Below are positions 1 through 11,200 of a stretch of 64,000 nt of DNA, piece by piece (positions within the stretch are counted from its first letter, which is position 1; each line of letters begins with the position of its first letter). Origin of the DNA: Turnera subulata (taxonomy: Eukaryota; Streptophyta; Magnoliopsida; Malpighiales; Passifloraceae); assembly GCA_028386065.3 (NCBI GenBank), contig JAKUCV010004478.1, forward strand, positions 5,712-69,711, written 5' to 3'. The position numbers were made by a program, and so were the translations under genes. The notes under the pieces were generated by a model. The model did not search any database. It saw nothing but the letters and a program-made list of their open reading frames with translations, and was not told the origin of the DNA.

Positions 1-900
1 TCTATTGTGGTTGGGCTTGGAATAGATTTTAAAGAAAGCAGTTGGGCTTGGCTAATGACTCTACCCAAAGAACTTGGCCCGATTTGTGTAATGGCATCTT
101 CCTAACATTTCATTTCATCCAAAGGGTTATGATTCGATCCTACATAGTTTTTTTAGGATTTTTATTAAAAAAAAAAAAGTTGCTAATCATCTGTAGTTCA
201 AAAAATTGGAAATGATAACCATATTTTGAAGCATCTTCGTTCCTCCACTCAAATGCTACTTCCTCGAAGGCTCGAACTGCATTCATGTCCCTGATGCAAC
301 GATAGATTAAAAGAACATACTTCCATATTTTGGTCAACTGGGTAACTATATATACGGATGCTCTATTTCTTCTGATACATTAATCAATCGTTAACAGGAA
401 GCCGAGCCAGGTACACAAACAAGCCTACATTAATGTTCAAAAAAAAAAAACAAGCCTACATTAATGTGGGGCATGATGCCATCATCACCTGCTTTTTATT
501 TAACTTTATGTCATTTTCCCTAAGTGGAGCCAAATCAAATTGAATAAACTTGTCCTTCAGTACACCAAGTAGTATCTCCGTACACTGGAATTTTTTAAAA
601 AACGTCCGCATTCGTTGCCTGAAGATCCTCTTGGGAGTGATTTGTGGGCAAGTACTATTATTTTATGAACACTGAACTTGGCATCCAATTCAGTACCGCC
701 GGTACCATTGGTAACGCATAGTCCCTTTCTTTGGCTAGATATTCAACACCTCCCCCATGTGAATGCAACAGACGATTTAGCCAATCTCTCTCTCTACAGA
801 AGTTGCCAGCAGCCCCTTGGCTGTGTATTCGAATTACAAAGAAGGATAATAATTTATCGAAGAAATTATTTCCCGATACAATAATCATTAATCATTAGTG
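1..900. repeat. Diverged direct repeat, copy A (partner about 3515-4400)
   Basis: Ordered short matches recur with an offset of about 3.5 to 3.7 kb: attgtggttgggcttgg near 4 against attgtggctggacttgg near 3519; aactgcattcatgt at 275 against aactgcattgatgt at 3850; cggatgctctattt at 355 against 3940; gccaggtacacaaac near 406 against gccagctacacaaac near 3995; tgaacttggcatccaatt at 673 against ttgaatttggcaatccat at 4348. The slow growth of the offset is what accumulated indels would give. The copy touches the window edge, so it may extend further left. Confidence 0.55.
418..466 (+). mobile_element. Ultra-short poly(A) insertion with target duplication
   Basis: The sequence caagcctacattaatg occurs at 420-435 and again, identical, at 451-466. 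Counting shared flanking A's, the duplication is up to 18 bases. Between the copies lies only ttc followed by twelve A's (436-450). A target-site duplication around a bare poly(A) tail is what target-primed reverse transcription leaves when a LINE-type insertion aborts almost at once. Confidence 0.65.
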
Positions 901-1020
901 TAATCAGTGCCAAAGTTTTGTTTGGACTTGGTCCATCATCCACCTTCTAATTCGATCAATTGAAGGGTAGTAGTACTGGTAGGCACCGATTCATTCTCTC
1001 TATATGGACAAAATTAATTA

Positions 1021-1342
1021 GTTAAGCTAACTACGAGGTTGGTTATGCCATATTCTTGAATGGATGGGAGATGGACCTAGATGTTCTTCTAGACGAATCC
1101 ATGACCTACTTCAGCAGGATCGAATTGAATCATTTACCTCCCAGGACAAGACTTAACTTGTCTTGCATTAGTCAGTTGCTGCCCAAATGTCAATATTTTG
1201 CCTAAGACACTATTATGTCCTTTTCGTTCATTAGATGGTCCAATGTGCGTGGGATAAGTGTCGTTAATTTTTGTATGTATGATTATAAAAAACAAGGGGA
1301 GTCCCCCTATCCACAAGGTTGGTATATCTATTATTTTAGTGT
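1021..1342. repeat. Local tandem duplication, copy 1
   Basis: Starts gttaagctaactacgaggtt and runs to tccccctatccacaaggttgg near 1340. The same order of sequence is repeated from 1386. Shared landmarks include gatgttcttctaga, tccatgacctactt, aacttgtcttgcattagtca and atgtatgattata. No coding potential is evident. Confidence 0.8.
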
Positions 1343-1385
1343 GTGTGTGTGGAATAACTATTATTTAGATAAAAAACTAGGAAGT

Positions 1386-1690
1386 GTTAAGCTAACTACA
1401 AGGTTGGTTATCCCATATGTGCTTGAATGAATCGGAGATGGACCTGGCTAGATGTTCTTCTAGATAAATCCATGACCTACTTAAGCTGAATCGAATCCGT
1501 GACATAACTTGTCTTGCATTAGTCATTGCTGCCCTAATGTCAAAATTTTGCCCAATACACTATTATGTCATTTTCATTCAATAGATTGACCACCATTGTG
1601 GGATAAGTGTCATTAATCTATGTATGTATGATTATAATAAGACTATTATAGTCCCCCTATCCACAAGGTTGGCATATCTATTATTTAGAT
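1386..1690. repeat. Local tandem duplication, copy 2
   Basis: Second copy, offset about 365 bases from the first, with scattered substitutions and small indels. It ends at the shared tccccctatccacaaggttgg motif followed by catatctattatttagat. The two copies are separated by about 43 bases containing a short TG run. Confidence 0.8.
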
Positions 1691-3261
1691 CACAACAACA
1701 AAGTCTTCTTTTTTGTGTGTGTTAGGATTGATGGGTTTAAAGATCTCACATTTTTGTTATGTTAAGTATGATTTACCATCTTAAATGTTTGGAGAAAATG
1801 TTAGTTAGAAAGAAGAGCATAGTACATGGAAGAAAACAAAGTATATTATACGTGGCAGATATTTCGAAGTAGAAAAATAATTGATGGAGAGGGAGTAAGT
1901 AGGTACTCCTCAAGTACGGAAGATCTGACCATCATGATCCTTTCACAAAGTTGAGGTCACACCATGATGGGAACAGGACCTTTTTCGCTGCCGTGGCGAT
2001 GAGTGTGCCTCCAGCTTGGGTAGCTAGTCTGCATCAGTGTCGCTTTCTTCCACCGCCCATAAACCCCGCCATCAACGAGCTAGTGGTGAAGAGATTCCAG
2101 GCCACAGTGAAAGAGGGGAGAGTACTGATATGTTAACTTTTGCTGGGGAAGCAAAAGTACATTCCAATTTTACAATGAAAACACTAAAGTGACATTCCAC
2201 GGTCTCCTATTGGACATTGTTTTAGATTAGTTGGATATACGTAATAGTTTCTTTTTGAAAAAAGGTATTTAGTGAGTGATATTCTACATTTTGTTTTGCT
2301 AGTTACTAAAAGAAACTGAAGCAAGTGTTTACAAGCAACAATTTGTGCTGACTTTTTGCCCATTTAAACCTACGATTACCAACACTCTGTGCAGGTTCTA
2401 TCTTTATATTATTGGAGTGAGACTTTGCACTGCATATATATTTCTTTGAGCTCTATAGTGTGATATCTTAACTGAATAGTGATAGACAGGTAACTGAAGG
2501 AACCACTTTATGGACCGCAATAATTGACTATATAGATGGTCACTGACCCACCGTTTTCTAAATTTGTCAGTCACGTTTCACGCCCATTCTGGAGACGGGA
2601 CAACCTTGCTTCTGTACCTATACCTGCTAGCTTTCAGTATAGCCGCAGTTTATCAGTTACTTACTGTTGATTCTTCACGGTTTCTTTGGGTCTATTACAT
2701 CATACACCAGTTGATCAGCGACTACTGAAGCCATCTGTTCCCAATTCTGGTCTTCACTAATAGAGGTGGATGGCTAAATGCATCAAATTAAGTTCCTACA
2801 CATCACCCGCTCCTCTAATATGTCAAACAATCTAAAACCATTTATTACATCACACCTGACATGTTGGTTTTTTTTTTGTTTTTTCATTTTTGCATAATTG
2901 AAGCTCGCATGTGATCAGGTTCATAAATGGGCAATCTCCTAAAACATTCAGATACTGAAAATTTTCCAACCTAGGAACTTCCTGACGACATGTGAATTAG
3001 GCTCTCATTAATAATCTGAACAACTGCAACCATCAGTTGAAGGCATGAGCCAGTCATGTGAAATTAAAGGCGAAATGATGTATTGGTTGCCTTTATTTGT
3101 CAAGCCCATGCATGCGTAGACTCATTGGTTGCCTTTTTTTATCAGTATATATTCTGCTCGGATGAATCTAGGCCTCCTAGCCGGTACCCTTCTATGTCCA
3201 ACAGGAAACATGCTTGGCTTTTACACTATTTGAGAGCACCTAACCATACCCAAAGAAAGGC

Positions 3262-3360
3262 GGTTGGTCCAGATACTAAGCCATTTGGTTCCTATAAATA
3301 TGTCTCAAAAAAAGGTTGGTCCAAATAGTGACCTATTTGGTTCTTATATACATGTCTCGA
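3262..3360. repeat. Two-copy direct repeat, 52-base offset
   Basis: The string ggttggtccagatactaag at 3262 recurs as ggttggtccaaatagtgac at 3314. Both are followed by a near-identical atttggttc(c/t)tata segment and gtctc. The copies are separated by a short A run. This is a small local duplication with no apparent function. Confidence 0.65.
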
Positions 3361-3514
3361 ATTTGAATCCTTGTATAGAAAATGCCAATTTGGATAATCA
3401 GCCATTGTGGTTATAGGTAGGCAAACTAGGTTAGTTTCGAATTAATCAATGCAAAGTTTCGGATGCCAAATGAGAAAAAAAACACATACAGAAAGAAACA
3501 AACAAGAAATTCTT

Positions 3515-4400
3515 AATTATTGTGGCTGGACTTGGGTGCTATTTTTTGGCCGGGATACCAAATCATTCGGCAAGGGAGGCATCCTAGCTAGTTTTCCTGT
3601 GGTTGTGCTTGTGTATTACTTAACTTGTTTTTATTTTTTGAAAAAGTGATTAGGCTAGCAGATAGTTAGTTGTATTCAAAGAACTTAGCCTGGACACTGA
3701 ACTAGGTGAATACTGTTCAAAGAACTTTAAGTGATAGAGATCAAAGTCGTGACAATGATCTGCATATAAGAAAAGAGGGAAAAATTAACAATCTATTTCT
3801 GCATATGCTTCGTCCTGGCTGATCTGGCTTAGAATAGCCATCTTTCTCCAACTGCATTGATGTGCCCAAATCAAATGGTATACTGCAGCAACAGAATACA
3901 TCAGACAATACATATTATTTGCTCAAAATTATTTAGATGCGGATGCTCTATTTTTAAATTGAAATAATCGGACCTCTGTCAATACAGAATCCAAGCCAGC
4001 TACACAAACCAAACCAAGTTAATGAGGAGTATCATATACCAAATCGACTTTCTATTTATAAATTATTATTCATGCCTTTTTCTTGTAGTGACGACAAATC
4101 AACACTGATTGAACACACTTTGTCACTCCAGTCTCTACTGCTCAAAAAAAAAAAAATTAAAATAGAATAGGCTTCAATTTGTCTTGCAGTACTTTAAAAA
4201 AAGAAAATTGTTACTACTTCCCATGCCTTGAATATTCTCCACTCCGTGATTGTGGCATGAAAATCCTCAAATCTTACAATTTCTCGGCCACTCAATTACT
4301 AGTAGTATATTATGAACCGCTAATTTGAGAATATGTAATTAAGACCATTGAATTTGGCAATCCATCGACAAACCGAACATAATATGATTCTCTCTGTTAT
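3515..4400. repeat. Diverged direct repeat, copy B (partner 1-900)
   Basis: Second member of the old duplication whose other copy starts at the window edge. The matching blocks keep the same order and orientation as in copy A. The boundaries are approximate because both copies have drifted. They could be two ancient LTRs about 3.5 kb apart or a plain segmental duplication; I see no clean TG...CA ends or target duplication that would decide. Confidence 0.5.
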
Positions 4401-5697
4401 AACCACACGCGTTAATTCATTCTAAATAAGTATATATAATATATCTTGCGTTCTCTCGTTCAAAAACAGAATATGTCTCTTCCAGGTCCAAGCAAAAAAG
4501 CAAATGAATAGAACAACATTTCGTTCTTTCTAGAACGGGAAAAAAAATAATCATATATAGGACATTGATTAAGCTATAGAGATAAGTCTCGAAATGCCCA
4601 CAAATTTGTTACTCCTACTGTAGAATTTGCGGTGGATTATTAGCTAATAAAAGCGTGTTAACTAATGTTAGTTACTTCATGAATTTTAGGCCAAGTGAGT
4701 TTTTGCAAATTAATGACCATATAGTCTAGCCGGCTGATGTGTACGGAACGGTGTCATTGTATAGGCACGTTTTATATTGTAATGATTTTCACGTTTATTT
4801 ATGAGTTAATAATTCATATGGATTTTCGGGTAATAACCGCCAAGTAGAATGGGTCTTGACCGAGATTACTGGTGCATATCATATGTTCATTGAAACTACC
4901 AAAAAGGGATTAATTAATTGCAATCACGTTATATATGTCAATAATAGAATTTAGTTAGAAGATTTTAGTATGTTTAGAATTTTTTTTTAATTTAGAAACA
5001 TGAATTAAAAGATAAAATCAATAAATAATATATTTATTGCATAACAGATTTTCCGTTAGCAAATAGAGTAGAGTATTCCTAAAATTAATAAAAACATTTA
5101 ATTAGAGAATCAAAATATAAAAAGAAAGATATCATCTCTTACCATAATCAATGCGATAGGGTTAGTTAATATGGGGGAGCGGATAAGTATGAAAATTTCC
5201 CGCATTTGATAAAATTTTCTTCCCATAACAATTTTAATTTCCTATTAAAGTAAAATCTTAATCCATTCCACATGATAGTGGAATTAATATAATCACAGTT
5301 AATGTAAGAAAAAAAGATACCACATAACAAAAAAGGAAAATATTACGGGACGGTAGAAAGTGAACGGGCCCCCGTGGAGAAGGGGGAGAATGACAGAGGA
5401 GAGAACGGAACCAAACTTGCCCCCCACGCAACGTGTATCGACAGAAGTCTTTTGCCAAGTGATGATGTCTTCTATTTGTGGGTGAAAAAAAAAGGCAAAA
5501 TCATTAATCAAACAAAAAAGAAAATAATTAGTAATTAAGAAAAGAAAAAAAGTTAGGTTTAACAGTAAAAGAAAAAACACGCTAACAGTTAAAAGAAAAA
5601 AAAAAACCGCACGCGGCGCCACCACACCCTACCCTGATTTTTAACCACGAAAACCCTAATCGCCCAATTAAAAAGCGTTACTTGCCTATTGGTTTTT

Positions 5698-5712
5698 TCT
5701 CTATATAAATAA
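5698..5712 (+). promoter_or_regulatory. Probable TATA box of the DUF7054 gene
   Basis: The sequence ctatataaataagc lies at 5701, about 275 bases upstream of the leader's first AUG. It is followed within about 35 bases by a pyrimidine-rich stretch of the kind that often surrounds plant transcription starts. Start-site placement around 5735 is inference. Confidence 0.5.
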
Positions 5713-5976
5713 GCACCACAGCGAAACATCATACCATAACCCCTCTCTTTCTTCCTCTAGCGACAACAACCCAGAAGAGAAGAAAACCAAAGGCTGTTTC
5801 TTTTTTTCTCCTAATCTCTCCCTCTGTCCGTGTCTCTTTGCCCATAATTCCCTTCTCTTTCAAAGAAAACAAGGGAGAGCAGAAAGAGGGTATAAATTGT
5901 GTTCGTTTCTTGTTCTTTTTTCTTTCTATCGAGAACCCAATAAACGTAGATCTGGAAAGGATCGTTGTCGTCGTGA

Positions 5977-6120
5977 ATGGTGGAAATCTCGAGCAGTAAT
6001 CGTAATTTGATGCTCTCCCTTTACCAATCAAGGGCGGGCGTTGTCTCTGTTGCCTCTGTTTTCGCTTTCGGATCCTGCAAGGAAGGCTGGTACCACCGCT
6101 GCCAAGGCGTCGACCCCTGA
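5977..6120 (+). CDS. Conserved-peptide upstream ORF in the leader of the DUF7054 gene
   Basis: This 47-residue frame starts at the first AUG downstream of the probable TATA box and ends in TGA at 6118-6120. No other AUG lies between the presumed start site and 5977, or between 6121 and the main AUG at 6336, so a scanning ribosome meets only this frame before the main one. The peptide begins MVEISSSNRNLM and ends in a cysteine- and aromatic-rich tail (FAFGSCKEGWYHRCQGVDP). From memory, the Arabidopsis relatives of the downstream gene (At1g70780 and At1g23150) carry annotated conserved-peptide uORFs (CPuORF28 and CPuORF29). That makes a peptide-dependent translational control element the natural reading. 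What signal it senses is not visible here. Confidence 0.8.
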   Translation: MVEISSSNRNLMLSLYQSRAGVVSVASVFAFGSCKEGWYHRCQGVDP

Positions 6121-6335
6121 AGAATTAAAACCCAATTCCTTCATTTTTTTGTTGAATTCCTCTTCTCCTCCTCCTCGTCAAAGAAACCCACCACCCACAT
6201 AATTTCAATTTTCAGATAGTTATTTATTCCTTCGAGAAAAGAGAAAAAAAAAAACAGAGAGAACCCCCAATTCGGTTTCTTTTTTTAAAACAAATTGATT
6301 TGTTTGTTCGTTGATTTCGAAGAAAAGAAAAAAAA

Positions 6336-7276
6336 ATGCTTCTTTACAAGCAGAAGAAGAACCAGGTTGCCAAGGGCAACCGGCTGTTGATTAGCGTGAC
6401 GGTGCTGGGTAGCGCCGGGCCGATCCGCTTCGTGGTGAATGAGTATGAATTGGTCGGCGCCGTCATTGATACTGCCTTGAAGTGCTATGCCCGCGAGGGT
6501 CGCCTCCCAATCCTCGGCTCCGATCTCAACGATTTCTTGCTCTATTGCCCAATTGTTGGCCCTGATGGTACGTTATTTCGAAACCTTTCTGTTTATGTTT
6601 AATGGATTCTCTGTTTATTTTTATTTTTCACCTGTTGGTTTTTTGTTTGTGAAACCCAAGCCATTGAGCCAATAGGGAACCTGTTTTGGATTACAAAGTT
6701 TCAATCTTGGGTTGTGTGTTATATATGATTCTGCTTATGTAGTCGATAACCCCGATAAAATTATTGTACAAGGTGCTATTTTTCAGTGATTGAGACTGTT
6801 TTAAGTTGTTTGATGCTAGAAAGACCATGCATTGGCACAAACATCTATGTAGTTTATGAATGATGAGTTTTAGTAATCATTAATTGTGCCTGTGTTAAGC
6901 TCTCGTTTCTGTTCTGTTCCTGTGGTGTTCTATTTCATACAATTTAATCATGAGTTCTTTAATCGATAATTCTGTCCATGTAACGCTCGTTCTGGTTTCC
7001 GTTGCTTATGGGGTTTTATTGCATACATTGTGAATGAAGAGTCATTGAAACAATAATTGTGCTCACGTAACGCTCTTGTTTGTTTTATCTGATTTTGCAG
7101 CTCTGAGTCCATGGGAGACGATTGGTTCGCTGGGAGCTCGCAATTTCATGCTATGCAGGAAACCAAAGCCAATGAAAGTGGCTGATGCCAAATCTGATGC
7201 AGTGATTACCCCAAAAGGGGGAAGCTGGAAGTCATGGATTAACAAATCCCTCAACCTCAAGATATCTTCCCATTGA
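6336..7276 (+). CDS. DUF7054-family small protein (At1g70780/At4g22758-like)
   Basis: Two exons, 6336-6567 and 7101-7276, join in frame at GT-AG borders to give 135 residues. The first exon starts MLLYKQKKNQVAKGNRLLIS and carries the globular part: a ubiquitin-like-looking run through VTVLGSAGPIRFVV and LGSDLNDFLLYCPIVG. The second exon continues ALSPWETIGSLGARNFMLC and ends in a short basic tail. These phrases are typical of a plant family of unknown function now named DUF7054. No signal peptide or membrane span is visible. The roughly 600-base leader with its own uORF suggests strong translational control. Length matches the short members of the family, and the product is best called a protein of unknown function. 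Confidence 0.85.
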
Positions 7277-8159
7277 TCAACTTTCTCTTTCCATTCAATG
7301 GAATAATGTGGAGGGTATCCTCTCTTCTTTGATTGATTGTTTCCAATTTGGTTATGTTATGCCGAGTTAAGGCAGGTCAGCATGTTTGGTATTGATGGGT
7401 TGCTTTCGGTGATCAATGTGCCCTTTTGCCTATCCTGTTCGGGGTTAAGGGCTTACCCTGATGAAATCTTGTCATTCTGGAAATAAAAGTGTACTCTTCG
7501 GAGCTTTTCATTTCGATTAATATATAAGACATTTTTGCCTCTTGGTGAAATTCATCTCTTTTGTGAATGGCTGTTTGTCAATTTGTTTTGCATGGTTGAA
7601 TTATAACGTAAAACTGCAAGCCAGCCGCTATATTATTTTGATTCCTGAGACTACTGGTAGAGGAGATACTTAATTAGTTTGGGAGGACTGGCAAATTGTC
7701 ACTGTTTATCAGCCAAATGTCAACTTTGGTTAGCCACTTGTTGCTGATATTTTATGAGATTGTTAGCTTGAATTGACTAACAAAGTAGTGCCAAGTCTTG
7801 TACAAGGGGGAAATAGTTTGGCTTGTAGGCCAGTTAAGGCCGAAGAACTCTGTTTTATTTGATGCAACATGTGGGGTTTTTTAGAACTTTCTGTAATCAT
7901 GTGGGTTGACCAGTTTTGGCCGACCATATGCATGGTCCTGTGAAACATGCGATGCTTGAGGGTGGTGATAGTTGTTGGCGTAGTGAATCTTTGTACCTTA
8001 GCTTGGAAGCTAAAAGTTCTATTGAGTTTTTTCGTGTTTGATGAGGCCTTGAATTGAAATCCTTTTGAGTGTTGAGCTAATCAATCAAAACACCCTCTGT
8101 GCTCGTCATGAAAGTTCTACTGTGAACTACTGCTATATCAACCCTATTGCATTACTGTT

Positions 8160-8289
8160 TTAGTCTATTGGCCTGCTCGTTTTGAAGATGCTTTAGTCAA
8201 TTGGCCTGCTCGTTTTGAAGATGCTCTAGTCAATTGACCTGTTTGTTCGAATATGCTCAAGTCAATTGCCTGCCTGGTTTGAAGATGCT
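8160..8289. repeat. Minisatellite, four copies of about 33 bases
   Basis: The unit ttagtcaattggcctgctcg followed by ttttgaagatgct is repeated four times, with starts near 8160, 8193, 8226 and 8258. Copies 1 and 2 are nearly identical, while copies 3 and 4 have drifted. Confidence 0.85.
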
Positions 8290-11200
8290 AATACACATTT
8301 AGCTGGACAGCGTAGCGTGGTAGCTATGCGTTCTTGCAAGTTTTTTAAAGCCTGGGTGGTACCACTAGCGGTAGCAGGTCTGACCCAATTGGAATTAAAG
8401 TAGGAATGGCATAGTTTAGTTGGATATGCCGGAAATTTGTTCTTTTGGGTTAGCTATTTAACACGCTTAAATTAGGTGGCCTGTGGGCATCAAGCATTGT
8501 TCAAGAATATTCCCGTGTTTATATTGTCAATATCATGACCCAAAGAAAAGTATCTTAGGGTGATTTTCTTTCTCACGTGCTAGCCACTGAGTTGCGTTCA
8601 AACACGGCTCATAATCACACCTGTATCACAGTGTCACACATCTTTCTTAGGGAGGAAAAAAGAGCAGTGAAGCTAACCTTTACCTGGATGCGAAACAACG
8701 GGGTCAAATTTGATTGCCGAAGCAGTGTTACATTATTTGTTTCGAAACCTTTGTTTACCAGGAGTTCATGATGTTCGGAAATAAATCCCTGCTTAAGGTG
8801 AATCAAACCATTTACTACTAGAATTAATCTATAGTTGTTTTTTTTTACCCATCTCAATTTCAGAAACCACCAGATTTGAAAATGTAGTACATCTTCCACA
8901 ATGGTGGGAATGTCATGTGCTCAAATTAACTTGATTTTACTTGTTAATTACATAGAAGCGACATATTAAGCGCACATGAGTGACATCAATGCACACATTT
9001 GGGGCCATTTTCATGCTCCGCGGCGGCAAATCCCACCCCATGCTTTGGTCCCAACTCCCCAAGGACCCCAAGTAAACTAATACTTCAAGTGGGTACTTAT
9101 TCTAGGACGAATTTAGCTCGAAAGGTCGGCTCTCAAATAAACTATAGAGCTCAGCTCATTTTCATTAATCGTGGATGGACCACCAGAGCATGAAGTATTC
9201 TTTAAGATATTGCAAGCTCCGTATAACTGCTGTACACTACTAACATATTCGATTCTCCTGGATATCCCAAACAAAAAAGTTGTGTACCATGCAACATCCA
9301 GAAGAATCTAACATGTTGTGTAGTTATGTTCAAAGAGAAAACGAAAGTTTCGATAGAAGAAAAAAAAAGAGAGAAAAACGAAAGCTATGGACATTGAAAG
9401 TTTTGACACTAACCTTAGAGAAAACGCGGGAGTGGGGGACACATATGCTCGAGAGGGCGAGGCACGTGTGAGATGAGTCACACATGTTGGGTCTTTTTCA
9501 AATTTTCATGGTTCAAACACATGCCACTTCTTTCTCTATATTGAATTGAACTGCTAAAATTCTTGGACCAAGTACTAAGTAGCATACAACCCACTCTCTT
9601 ATGTCATGCCATACGAGTGTATTTGTTCCTCTAATCTCACGTTGATGAGAGAAGACCAATCCAAATTAAATAACCAATTAGTTTCAAGCACCACATGAAA
9701 TTTTCATTATACAGAAAGTAGCTCCACGGGATTAGCCAAATGCACATATCATTGGAAAAGCATGGAAAAAAGAAGTCAGTCTGGCAGAGAAAAAGAATAA
9801 GAAGATGGACTCTAGGTAGGTGTTCAAAAGAAAACTGACTTTTTAAGGCCCCTTATCCTCCACAGGCCCACCAAGATACTGAAGATTGCTTCGCTTCGAT
9901 TCCCTTGTTTGTATTTTGGTCATCGACCCAAAAATTATATTTTTACTATTACAATTTTTAAAATTAGTGGATTTACATTTCTACTTATGTAAAATTTTAT
10001 TTTATTTTTATCACCCATAAATTCTGTTTTCCTATTTTAAAATTTCTTTTTGGTACATTTCTATCCAAAAATTAATAATGCTACTCCCCTTTTTTTTTTT
10101 TGTTTGGTCGGAATCTTACAACTTTATACTGGCATCTATCTATCATGTCGAATTCATGATAAGATAGGAGTTCAATCTTTCCCGAAACTGCTACCTGTAC
10201 ATGGAGCACTACCCTACTTTTACATGTGGTATCCATCTTTGATGTGCTATACTTCGGACGGACACGTCGCCCACCTTGCAATGCAAACCCTGAACCATAA
10301 CATTCTTTTGTTTCAAAAGAAAAAAATCATTGGGTTAGGGGAACTTGGGAGACCCTTTTTCCACGTAATTTGAAGGAACCTAATGCTTACGTTTCAAACT
10401 TTTAAGGATAGCATTTTTTCCTGTTCGAAATTAAGGTTTGGACTTTGCGGATAGACACATGTCGGATCGTAATAAAAGAAGGGGTAATAACGCCGTATGC
10501 CAAAACGTCGTTTAAATCACAGAAAGGGGCAAATAATTGGACTGGACGGCTGGTACCTTATATTCTCGATCCTAGCATTTCAGGGTAACCAAAGATTAGT
10601 GTGTGCTAAGCCACAGTCTTTGGCAATCGCCATCACAATCTGGTCCTCATTTGTCTCATGCAAATACAATGGCCCCTTGTCGTTCTTAATTTGCATTAAT
10701 AAAAGATTTTATGAGGCCAGCATTTTAGCCGTGTAAAACAAGTACAATTCAGGGAAAAGGAAATATCTCGCTATGGTGGGCATATGATGCAACATATCAG
10801 AATATTTTTGTAATAGCTTCACATGGCATTTCGCAAAACGAACAAAATAATAGTACAATTGGGTTGCACGGAAAAGTTATTGTCGTTGTCACCAACAAAA
10901 GAAATTTAAAAATGAGTTTGCTTGCCTTGGGCTGTTAATAATAACAGAAGGAGTAAATAACTAAATATCTTTGCACACTTTTGCTAATTAGTGTCAAAAG
11001 CCATTTTCTACAGTTGTTTTTAGTGAGTCGAGGGGTGCAAAACCAACGTACAAAACAAGGTTAATCCAACTATATTCCTATAACAATAGTAGTTCAACCA
11101 GATCCGTGGCCTGTGTGATGTGTTGTACACTTGTATTTACCCAAATCTTCTAAGTATTAAATCTCAAGTCATGTGTTGACCTACAGGTGAGTGCATCAAT

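Larger units (their letters stand above)
1..5697. other. Gene-free left flank with diverged repeats
   Basis: I see no convincing gene here. The open frames are short and show no recognisable domain. The stretch contains a diverged direct duplication (about 1-900 against 3515-4400), a closer tandem duplication (1021-1342 against 1386-1690), a 52-base-offset local duplication (3262 and 3314) and a tiny poly(A) insertion at 436-450. A minus-strand frame at 140-337 reads like degraded coding sequence around residues MNAVRAFEEVAFEW, but I cannot place it in a family. Confidence 0.5.

Noticed and set aside
1880..1896. gatggagagggagta, resembling the end of a Stowaway MITE
   Set aside because: I could not find the matching opposite terminus or a TA duplication.
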